A stretch of DNA of 12,753 nt, taken from the NCBI GenBank assembly GCA_900768695.1, contig CAAGDY010000304.1, positions 1 through 12,753 of the forward strand, read 5' to 3'. The translations under genes and the position numbers were made by a program. Of the stretch, positions 6,570 to 12,753 are shown in pieces (position 1 is the first letter of the stretch; every line of letters starts with the position of its first letter). The notes beneath the pieces were generated by a model. It was not told where the DNA came from. It did no database searches and saw only the letters and a list, made by a program, of their open reading frames with translations. Source of the DNA: an uncultured Anaerovibrio sp. GTDB lineage: Bacteria > Bacillota > Negativicutes > Selenomonadales > Selenomonadaceae.

Positions 6570-8366
6570 GTGACAGAGCAGGAATTGGCAAAGAAGAGGC
6601 AGAAATTAAATGAATTGATGCGGTCAGAATGTTATAATGACGCGGATATTCTGTGTCAGGATTTATGGAACGAGTTGCACAAGGAACAGGGTGACAATAA
6701 ATCCTTGCAGGAGTTATTTAGTTATCTGGCACAGATAAATGCCGTCCTGGTGGTAGAAACAAGTACCAGAAGCAGGGTACAGCACGCCCTGGACAGGTTG
6801 CAGGAAACAGAAGAATGTGCATATAGCGTCTTTTTGAAGGCACGCCTTTTGTGGATGGATAAACAATCGTTTGCCTCCATGGTGCTGATGGAGATGTATT
6901 TTCAGGCCTGTGTAGAGAATGGACATGTTGTGTTTGCTGAAAATAGCCCATATTTTTCTGCGGATTCAGATACGCAGGAGCGTATTTTAAATTTGTTTGG
7001 TCAGATTTATAAGGTATTTTGCTTGCCGGAAGCAGGGGCAAATTGTAATTTGGCAGCTAGCAGGGTGGTAAAAGATTTTTTTCTCAAGCTGCTGGAATAT
7101 AGCAATTTTTTGTTTGATGCGCATTATCTGTTTATGCCTCCGGAGGAATACCTGAGAATACATTTGGGGTATGGTGAGCTGTTTTCAGAACAACAAGAAT
7201 TTATGCCATCCAGATTGTTCAAGCACAAAAAATTTATTCACAGAAATCACAAAAAGCTGCGTATCGGCTATCTGTCGCCGGATTTGCGTCACCATGTGGT
7301 CTTGCTATTTATATGGGCAATGTTTACCCAATATGACAGGAGCGAGTTTGAGGTTTATTGCTTTAGTTGCTCACCTGTGGAGGATAGATATAGTGAATAT
7401 ATAAAAGAGCAGGTTGATGGCTGGTGCAATGTTTCCGGCATGGACGCCCGCCATGGGGCGCAGGCCATATATGACAGGGAAATTGATATTCTCGTGGAAT
7501 TGGCAGGCCATTCGCAAAACAATGGCCTGCCTATCATGGCGTACAAGCCTGCCCCGGTGCAAGTGTGCGGCATTGGATATTTTGCTACTACCGGACTAGG
7601 AACGGTGGATTATTTTTTATCAGATTCGTATTTGGCTGGGAATAAGTTGCCATTGGCGGAGGCAGAAATAGCCTCAAGTGAATATTTTGTAGAAAAATTG
7701 CTGGTGCTGCCGCATTCACATTTCTGCTATGTGCCTTTGCAGGATATGCCGGCACCCAGGGAAACGCCGTGCAAAAAAAATGGATATGTGACTTTTGGCA
7801 GCTTTAATAATCTGACCAAGGTAAATGATACAGTGCTGGAGGTCTGGGCTGGTATTTTGCATCATGTGCCAGGGAGCAGGTTGCTTTTGAAGGGGAAATT
7901 ATTTGATGAGGAAATGGGCAGGGAGCTGTTCAGGTATAAGCTGGAGGCACTGGGCGTACCGCAGGAGCGCGTTGAGCTGAGAGGTTTTTCCATGCCTTAC
8001 CTGACGGAGTATTATGAGATGGATATCGCCTTGGATACATTTCCATATCCCGGCGGCGGTACAACGTGTGATGCACTCTATATGGGGGTGCCCGTGGTGA
8101 CGCTGGGAGATGGCAGCCATGGTGGCAATTTTGGTGTGAGCTTGCTGAAGAATGTAGGCCTGGACTTTTGTTGTGCCTATGATTATGAGGAATATATGGA
8201 GAAGGCTGTGGCGCTGGCTTCTGATTTTGAGCTGCTGGATGCCCTGCATCTGGGCTTGCGCAATATGATGGCCGCATCGCCGGTAATGGACAAGGAAGGG
8301 TATATGCAGGGGCTGGAGCAGGGCTACAAGAAAATTTGGCAACAATATATGGCAGGCGGGAAGTGA
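6570..8366 (+). CDS. SPINDLY/OGT-type (GT41) O-glycosyltransferase, divergent copy, 598 aa
   Basis: This is a GT-B glycosyltransferase of the O-GlcNAc transferase/SPINDLY family, expected to transfer a sugar from a nucleotide donor to Ser/Thr hydroxyls in the cytoplasm. The catalytic region (about residues 229-595) shows RIGYLSPDLRHH (His242 aligns with the OGT N-catalytic histidine), ELAGHSQNN, KPAPVQVCGIGYFATTGL, VTFGSFNNLTKVND (Lys417, the UDP-phosphate lysine position), LRGF, and ALDTFPYPGGGTTCDALYMGVPVV. The first 220 residues are helical but carry no clear TPR, unlike most relatives. At the position where the neighbouring paralogue and usual bacterial relatives have Arg (HxxRxG) this protein has Asn520, and SPDLRHHVV replaces the more usual DxRxHPV. 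The donor could be UDP-GlcNAc or, as in plant SPINDLY, GDP-fucose. A GTG start with AAGGAG at 6554-6559 is supported. Flagellin as acceptor is inferred from context. Confidence 0.88.
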   Translation: MTEQELAKKRQKLNELMRSECYNDADILCQDLWNELHKEQGDNKSLQELFSYLAQINAVLVVETSTRSRVQHALDRLQETEECAYSVFLKARLLWMDKQSFASMVLMEMYFQACVENGHVVFAENSPYFSADSDTQERILNLFGQIYKVFCLPEAGANCNLAASRVVKDFFLKLLEYSNFLFDAHYLFMPPEEYLRIHLGYGELFSEQQEFMPSRLFKHKKFIHRNHKKLRIGYLSPDLRHHVVLLFIWAMFTQYDRSEFEVYCFSCSPVEDRYSEYIKEQVDGWCNVSGMDARHGAQAIYDREIDILVELAGHSQNNGLPIMAYKPAPVQVCGIGYFATTGLGTVDYFLSDSYLAGNKLPLAEAEIASSEYFVEKLLVLPHSHFCYVPLQDMPAPRETPCKKNGYVTFGSFNNLTKVNDTVLEVWAGILHHVPGSRLLLKGKLFDEEMGRELFRYKLEALGVPQERVELRGFSMPYLTEYYEMDIALDTFPYPGGGTTCDALYMGVPVVTLGDGSHGGNFGVSLLKNVGLDFCCAYDYEEYMEKAVALASDFELLDALHLGLRNMMAASPVMDKEGYMQGLEQGYKKIWQQYMAGGK

Positions 8367-8374
8367 TTTTTGCA

Positions 8375-8380
8375 GGGAGG
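8375..8380 (+). promoter_or_regulatory. Ribosome binding site GGGAGG for the GTG start at 8389
   Basis: This is a strong GGGAGG, 8 nt before the GTG at 8389 and 8 nt after the preceding stop codon. It decides the GTG start, since no ATG with a comparable site is nearby. Confidence 0.75.
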
Positions 8381-8388
8381 TATCTCAC

Positions 8389-9987
8389 GTGATTTGCAGT
8401 GAGGATAATGCAATTAAGGAGCGATATAATCTGGCTTTGGATCTGTTTCACAAGGGGAGCTACGATGAGGCACAGATTATTTTGGCGGAGCTTGTGCTGG
8501 AAAATCAAGTTTGGTTGAGGCCTCTTTTGTTGCAGGCGTATATTTTTAGAGCCATGAAATGCCCTGTGCAAGAGATGCAGTCTTTACAGAAGCTGCTGGC
8601 ACGTGGCCAGGCATTGATAAATCCTGGCAAGGGGGATAATGACATGTTGGCAGAGGCCTGGAGCTTGCTGGGAGAGGCCTTTGTCAAGCTGGGGGAATGC
8701 AGGCTGGCTGTGGAGGCTTTTTTACAGTCATCTGCTTTGGAGTGTGACTTGCGGAAAAAGCGTGAGGAATACAGCAATGGTATTTTCTCGGCAAATTATT
8801 GCGAGGACGTTTCAGATGGAGAATGGCAGGAGTTATACAGAGGCTACAGGCAATTGCTAAAGGATATAGTGCCACAGAAGCTGTCGTTGCCACACAGGCA
8901 TGATAAGATTCGTGTGGGATATTTGTCAGGGGATGTGCGGAGCCATCCTGTGGCAGAGTTTTTGCGGCCTTTATTGGAATATCATAATAGCGAGAAATTT
9001 TTAACATATCTGTATCAGGTGAATGCATGTGGGGATAATATTACGCAAGTGTTGCAGAAGTGGGCAGATTGCGTCCGGATAGTGTCAGATATGACGGATC
9101 GGGAAATCGCTGAGAAGATTGTGGCAGATGAAATTGATGTGCTGATTGATTTGTCAGGGCATACAAAAGGGAATCGGCTACCAGTGCTGGCGTATCATCC
9201 TGCTCCAGTTATTTTGTCAGGCATCGGGTACTTTAACAGCCTGGGGATGGAGATTGACGGCTTTTTGTCAGATGTACATTGTAGTCCGTCGGCAGAGCAT
9301 CCATCTTTTTCAGAAAAACTGCTACGCTTGCCGCATACACATTTTTGCTATAGCCCATTTCAGCCTTTTCCGGAGGTTGCGAAGAAAATGGCGTGGGAGA
9401 AAAATGGCTATATAACTTTTGGGTGTTTTAATAATTTTAGCAAGGTGAATGATGAACAGCTGAAAATTTGGGACAGGATAATGCGGCAGTGTCCTCAAAG
9501 CCATCTTTTGCTCAAGCATCAGCTGTTTGATAGTGCAGAAGGCAGAGCGTGGACAATAGAACGGATGAAAAGATTGGGGCTATCTGCAGATCGTGTGGAA
9601 ATGCGAGGGTTTTCTGCGGATTATTTGTCAGAGTATTATGATGTGGATATTGCTTTGGATACATTTCCCTATACCGGGGGAGTTACCACCTTGGAAGCAC
9701 TGTTTATGGGGGTACCGGTTGTGAGCAGATATGGAAGCCGCCATGGTACGCGTTTTGGATTGAGTTTTTTGCGCAATGCAGGTATATCTGAGCTGGCAGC
9801 GGGCGATGTTGAAGGCTATGTACAGAGGGCGGCAGGCCTGGCTTTTGATAAGGAATTACTTGTATTGCTGCATAGAAATTTGCGTGGCATGCTGCAATTA
9901 TCACCATTGATGGATGGCAGGCGATATTGCCATGAAATGGAAGAACTATATACATGTTTGCACCATCATGCTATCACAAAACCTTAA
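8389..9987 (+). CDS. SPINDLY/OGT-type (GT41) O-glycosyltransferase with N-terminal TPR, 532 aa
   Basis: This is the more canonical of two adjacent GT41 enzymes. Residues about 10-40 (LALDLFHKGSYDEAQIILAE) and 85-115 (AWSLLGEAFVKLGECRLAVEAF) are TPR-like. The catalytic GT-B region (about 172-530) has IRVGYLSGDVRSHPV (His186), DVLIDLSGHTKGNRLPVLAY, HPAPVILSGIGYFNSLG, YITFGCFNNFSKVND (Lys352), MRGFSADYLSEYYDVD, ALDTFPYTGGVTTLEALFMGVPVV and SRHGTRFG (Arg455), so all recognised nucleotide-binding and catalytic positions are present. It closes the operon, and its TAA stop (9985-9987) overlaps the -35 element of the next promoter. Related bacterial enzymes are annotated as SPINDLY-family O-GlcNAc transferases. 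Here it most likely glycosylates flagellin before export. Donor identity (UDP-GlcNAc or GDP-fucose) is open. Confidence 0.9.
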   Translation: MICSEDNAIKERYNLALDLFHKGSYDEAQIILAELVLENQVWLRPLLLQAYIFRAMKCPVQEMQSLQKLLARGQALINPGKGDNDMLAEAWSLLGEAFVKLGECRLAVEAFLQSSALECDLRKKREEYSNGIFSANYCEDVSDGEWQELYRGYRQLLKDIVPQKLSLPHRHDKIRVGYLSGDVRSHPVAEFLRPLLEYHNSEKFLTYLYQVNACGDNITQVLQKWADCVRIVSDMTDREIAEKIVADEIDVLIDLSGHTKGNRLPVLAYHPAPVILSGIGYFNSLGMEIDGFLSDVHCSPSAEHPSFSEKLLRLPHTHFCYSPFQPFPEVAKKMAWEKNGYITFGCFNNFSKVNDEQLKIWDRIMRQCPQSHLLLKHQLFDSAEGRAWTIERMKRLGLSADRVEMRGFSADYLSEYYDVDIALDTFPYTGGVTTLEALFMGVPVVSRYGSRHGTRFGLSFLRNAGISELAAGDVEGYVQRAAGLAFDKELLVLLHRNLRGMLQLSPLMDGRRYCHEMEELYTCLHHHAITKP

Positions 9988-10012
9988 TTTGCTGGCACGG
10001 TTTTTCGATATA
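9985..10012 (+). promoter_or_regulatory. Candidate sigma-28 (SigD/FliA) promoter of the giant flagellin gene
   Basis: TAAT at 9985-9988 stands 15 nt before TTCGATAT at 10004-10011, close to the sigma-28 pattern TAAA, 15 nt, (G)CCGATAT. It shares TTTTCGATATA with the promoter at 261-271. Transcription would begin near 10018, leaving a leader of about 16 or 34 nt depending on the start codon. The -35 overlaps the stop codon of the upstream gene and no terminator intervenes, so operon read-through into flagellin is possible. Confidence 0.62.
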
Positions 10013-10029
10013 ATCATTGTGGAGTGCCA
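9993..10029 (+). repeat. Inverted repeat TGGCAC / GTGCCA spanning the flagellin promoter -10
   Basis: TGGCAC (9993-9998) and GTGCCA (10024-10029) are perfect 6-nt inverted copies centred on the -10 element. It could be an operator or chance. It is not a terminator, as the arms are far apart and no T run follows. Confidence 0.25.
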
Positions 10030-10054
10030 TATAATGGTTGGAGTGAATGCAATG
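10021..10054 (+). promoter_or_regulatory. Duplicated GGAGTG ribosome site and double start, possible CsrA target
   Basis: Two GGAGTG motifs (10021-10026 and 10040-10045), 19 nt apart, each precede an in-frame ATG (10034 at 9 nt, 10052 at 8 nt after GGAG). Two GGA motifs in a short flagellin leader, one overlapping the ribosome site, resemble the arrangement at which CsrA represses flagellin mRNA in Bacillus. That regulatory role is inference. Confidence 0.45.
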
Positions 10055-12753
10055 GTAATTTTTAATAATATGACAGCAATGTCTGCGTTGAATGAAACAA
10101 AACGCAATGCTGGAAAATTGGGCAAGATAATCAAGAAGGCAGCTTCCGGCATGAAGCTGAATTCTGCTGGCGATGATGCGGCTGGCTACAGCATAGCTGC
10201 CAGGATGAAGGTTCGCCTGCGTGCCTTGAACCAGAATGATGAGAATGTGCGCAAGGGAGAGTCATTGCTTAAAATCGCCGAGGGAGCGATTCAGAGCCAG
10301 ATGAACCTTTTAAAGACGGTCAAGGAGCGGGTGATAAATGCCCATAATGATACTAATACGGACGCAGACAGGACGATTATCCAGAAAGAGATCGACCAGT
10401 GCTATGAGCAGATTTCTTCGATTGCTTATAGCACTGATTTTGATGGAAAGAAGTTGCTGATTGGCAGTACGATAGTGGATAAAGTGAGCAGCTGGGTGGT
10501 GCATGATACTGCTGTTTTTGCTGAGGATAGTGATATTCCAGGTTTGTTGACGGATACTGCTTTTGATAAATTGGATGGGGAGCAGGGACCTTTTGCCACT
10601 TTTGGTTCGGCAAGTGATGCCGTGCCGTATGATGGCTACAGTTCGGCCACCATAGGACCAGAAACCTTGGAAGGTGCGGTAAACTCCAATAGGTATTTTT
10701 CCGGAGGTACGCCGGGAACAGCCAATACAATAAATATTTCGCTGGCGCATTACGCTAATGCGGCGGATCTAAATGATAAGGCATTTCATGTTTCTCATGG
10801 GAGTGCAGTATACGACTTTGTTCTGACAGATGACATGAGCAAGGAATATAAAGGGACAAATGTTACTAAAATTAATATCAGTGGCTGTACCACTACGGAT
10901 GAGGTGGCCGCTAAGATTTGCAGTGCGATAAATACCACATATCCGGTAAGGGGCTGGTTTACGGCTGCTTCCAGCGGTTCAGATGTTGTGCTGACAACCA
11001 AGGTGGAAGGGGTCGTTGCCAACAACTATACAGCTGCTGGTTCAAGCCTGCCTAGTGGTACTAAACCTGGCCGCTCGGCGGCTGCAGGTACCGGTCTTGC
11101 CTGGGGAGCCTTGACAGGTGGAGCTGATGCGGTTAAGCGGACGGAAACCTATACATACCCGGATCCCAATGATCCAGATCGAACCTTGACAGGAACAAGG
11201 GAAGTGGAAGTTTCGCCAGCTGTAAGTGCGGAGTTGACGATTAACGGGATAGATACGATAGCTGCCGGTACAGGAGTAACTTTAAACAACACTTACAATG
11301 GATATTCCTATGGAATGGTTTTTGATAACAGTGCCAGTGGTTTACGATATGACAGCGCAAATGGCTATTATGTAATTGGCAAGAATTATCAGGGGAGTTT
11401 TACGTTCTATGGCTTGTCATGTACTATGTCTGGAGGGAGCTTTACAGCAAAGGCTCCTGCTGGTGCGGCAGGCAATAGGTATTCTTTTTCGGATGGGATT
11501 ACGGCTACACCGGGAATAACGTATACTTCTGCAGGTTCTTTGAATGGCAGGGATGTCAGTGATATCAGCAACATGCATACCGGCAGTGATGGCAACACGG
11601 CTCATTGGGATATTGACTTGTCTGCGTATAATGTATCTGATTCTGCAGTGGCAGAGCAGCTGATTCAGAAATATGTGGGCAAGGCAATAGGTGCTTCGTC
11701 GTATAATTATGGCAGATTGTATGAATTTATTGATACAGGCTCATCGTCGGGCATGGATGGAGTGAGTGCTGTGTCTGACTATACGATAGACCTGAATGCA
11801 GTTCGTGCGCTTGTAAATAGCGGCAAGACTGCAGCAGAAGCTTTTGTATCAGTGGTTGACAATATTTTTGGAGCGAGGACGGAGCCTATTCAGGCGGCTG
11901 GTGGCTCTGTGACTGGTATAAGGTTCCTGGCAAGTGTGACAGGGACTGCAGGGAATAATCAGTACATGACGGCTAAAACAGGAGAGCTGCGTTCCTATAC
12001 AATAGATTGGGCGAATTGGGTAAATAGCCAGGGGATTACTGATATACCTTCTGCTCTGCAGGATAAAGGTTTTCGTTTTTATTGTGCTACAGATTCAAAC
12101 CAATGGGTAAATGTGCGTTTTATTAATGGCATGAATACCGTGGAGGCCGGTAAGCCGACCAGCGGCAATTCGGCACTGGATATTAAGACGCTGACTATTG
12201 ATTTGCAGGGCATAAGCACTGTAGAAGAGCTGGTTAATAAAATAGATACGGATTTGGGCGATTATCTAGCGAATACATATCAGCACAATTTTATGGTGGC
12301 TTCGGATGCAGTTAGCGGTACTACCACTATTTATGATAAGCGCAAGCATACCGTTCTGAATCTTTCAGGTTACGATCTTCAGGAAAAGGGGGCGAAGATT
12401 GCTACCGGTGTCATGGACAATGTAGTCAAGGATATACGCAATGTCTATGTCAATGATTTGGTCATACAGCATACGGATAAGGCCAGTGCCAATATTCATA
12501 TACAAATCCCTCAGACCAGCATTGATCAGATTTTTGGGTACAAGGAAGGAACGAATCATATTACCGAGTACAATGTGATGACCAGCGAGATGCGGGAGCA
12601 GCTTTTGGGCAAGCCTCCTGCCAAGGGCATTCTCGATACGGGGCTTGAGTATCTGTCGGATGCCCAGACGCTGATAGGTGCCCAGATTAATCACATGCGT
12701 TTTGCTGATGAGAATATTATTACCCAGAATGAGAATTTGACCTCGGCTGTCAG
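10052..12753 (+). CDS. Very large flagellin with expanded central region (3' partial)
   Basis: This is a filament subunit or minor filament protein. The frame stays open for 900 codons to the window edge. Residues 1 to about 139 are the D0/D1 N-terminal half: MVIFNNMTAMSALNETKRN, SGMKLNSAGDDAAGYSIAARM (33-53) and NDTNTDADRTIIQKEIDQ. From residue 859 onward GILDTGLEYLSDAQTLIGAQ and ENIITQNENLTSAV begin the C-terminal D1 helix. By comparison with the flagellin at the left edge about 44 residues are missing, so full length is near 944 aa, against roughly 270-500 for common flagellins. The intervening ~720 residues are rich in Ser, Thr, Gly and Asn with recurring beta-alpha motifs, and no HExxH protease motif was seen. 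Five cysteines occur. The start at 10052 is chosen because flagellins usually begin M(A)MVI.NN; the ATG at 10034 adds six residues and is also well placed. Confidence 0.9.
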   Translation, partial: MVIFNNMTAMSALNETKRNAGKLGKIIKKAASGMKLNSAGDDAAGYSIAARMKVRLRALNQNDENVRKGESLLKIAEGAIQSQMNLLKTVKERVINAHNDTNTDADRTIIQKEIDQCYEQISSIAYSTDFDGKKLLIGSTIVDKVSSWVVHDTAVFAEDSDIPGLLTDTAFDKLDGEQGPFATFGSASDAVPYDGYSSATIGPETLEGAVNSNRYFSGGTPGTANTINISLAHYANAADLNDKAFHVSHGSAVYDFVLTDDMSKEYKGTNVTKINISGCTTTDEVAAKICSAINTTYPVRGWFTAASSGSDVVLTTKVEGVVANNYTAAGSSLPSGTKPGRSAAAGTGLAWGALTGGADAVKRTETYTYPDPNDPDRTLTGTREVEVSPAVSAELTINGIDTIAAGTGVTLNNTYNGYSYGMVFDNSASGLRYDSANGYYVIGKNYQGSFTFYGLSCTMSGGSFTAKAPAGAAGNRYSFSDGITATPGITYTSAGSLNGRDVSDISNMHTGSDGNTAHWDIDLSAYNVSDSAVAEQLIQKYVGKAIGASSYNYGRLYEFIDTGSSSGMDGVSAVSDYTIDLNAVRALVNSGKTAAEAFVSVVDNIFGARTEPIQAAGGSVTGIRFLASVTGTAGNNQYMTAKTGELRSYTIDWANWVNSQGITDIPSALQDKGFRFYCATDSNQWVNVRFINGMNTVEAGKPTSGNSALDIKTLTIDLQGISTVEELVNKIDTDLGDYLANTYQHNFMVASDAVSGTTTIYDKRKHTVLNLSGYDLQEKGAKIATGVMDNVVKDIRNVYVNDLVIQHTDKASANIHIQIPQTSIDQIFGYKEGTNHITEYNVMTSEMREQLLGKPPAKGILDTGLEYLSDAQTLIGAQINHMRFADENIITQNENLTSAV

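Noticed and set aside
7930..8571. Minus-strand open frame of 213 codons
   Set aside because: It is antisense to the 3' end of one GT41 gene and the start of the next. The protein is low-complexity Pro/His-rich with no family resemblance.
9992..10008. Sigma-54 promoter from TGGCACG before the giant flagellin
   Set aside because: The -24 half looks good, but the required GC at the -12 position (10006-10007) is CG. The sigma-28 reading shares its core with the other promoter.
12365..12694. Minus-strand open frame of 109 codons
   Set aside because: It is antisense to the conserved D1 region of the flagellin, with no start signals of its own.
10052..12753. Flagellin with an internal protease domain (flagellinolysin type)
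   Set aside because: No HExxH or similar metal-binding motif was found in the translated central region.
1..12753. Mobile elements, tRNA or CRISPR
   Set aside because: No transposase motifs, terminal inverted repeats, cloverleaf-like sequence or spaced direct repeats were found. The only direct repeats are within paralogous coding modules.

Overview
The window is a flagellar locus, most likely from a Gram-negative-staining Firmicute of the Negativicutes (Selenomonas-like). The organism call is an inference. It rests on the flagellin C-terminus at the left edge (NVTAAESTIRDADMAKEM), on the NDTNTDADR..IQKE motif in the right-hand flagellin, and on strong AGGAGG-type ribosome binding sites with many GTG starts. 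All genes lie on the + strand.

Layout. (1) Positions 1-155 hold the last 50 residues of a flagellin, followed by a strong rho-independent terminator (197-226). (2) A candidate sigma-28 promoter (243-271) precedes a tight six-gene run from 310 to 9987 with gaps of 7 to 55 nt. The run encodes a tandem double-GT2 glycosyltransferase, a single-module paralogue of it, a GT2 enzyme fused to a degenerate methyltransferase-like domain, a stand-alone TPR protein, and two different SPINDLY/OGT-type (GT41) glycosyltransferases. (3) A second candidate sigma-28 promoter overlaps the stop codon of the last glycosyltransferase gene. It drives a very large second flagellin (10052 to beyond the window edge) with normal D0/D1 ends and a roughly 720-residue central region.

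How the parts fit. The glycosyltransferases sit between two flagellin genes and share an 11-nt promoter core with the second one, so the simplest reading is a flagellin O-glycosylation island expressed with the late flagellar regulon. No nucleotide-sugar biosynthesis genes are present, so donors probably come from elsewhere in the genome. The GT2 and GT41 enzymes could add sugars to Ser/Thr of the filament proteins, one starting and the others extending or decorating, with TPR segments recognising the flagellin. Enzyme order, donor sugars and which flagellin is modified cannot be read from the sequence.

No tRNA, rRNA, CRISPR array, insertion sequence or credible minus-strand gene was seen. 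No stretch longer than 300 bases lacks a gene.
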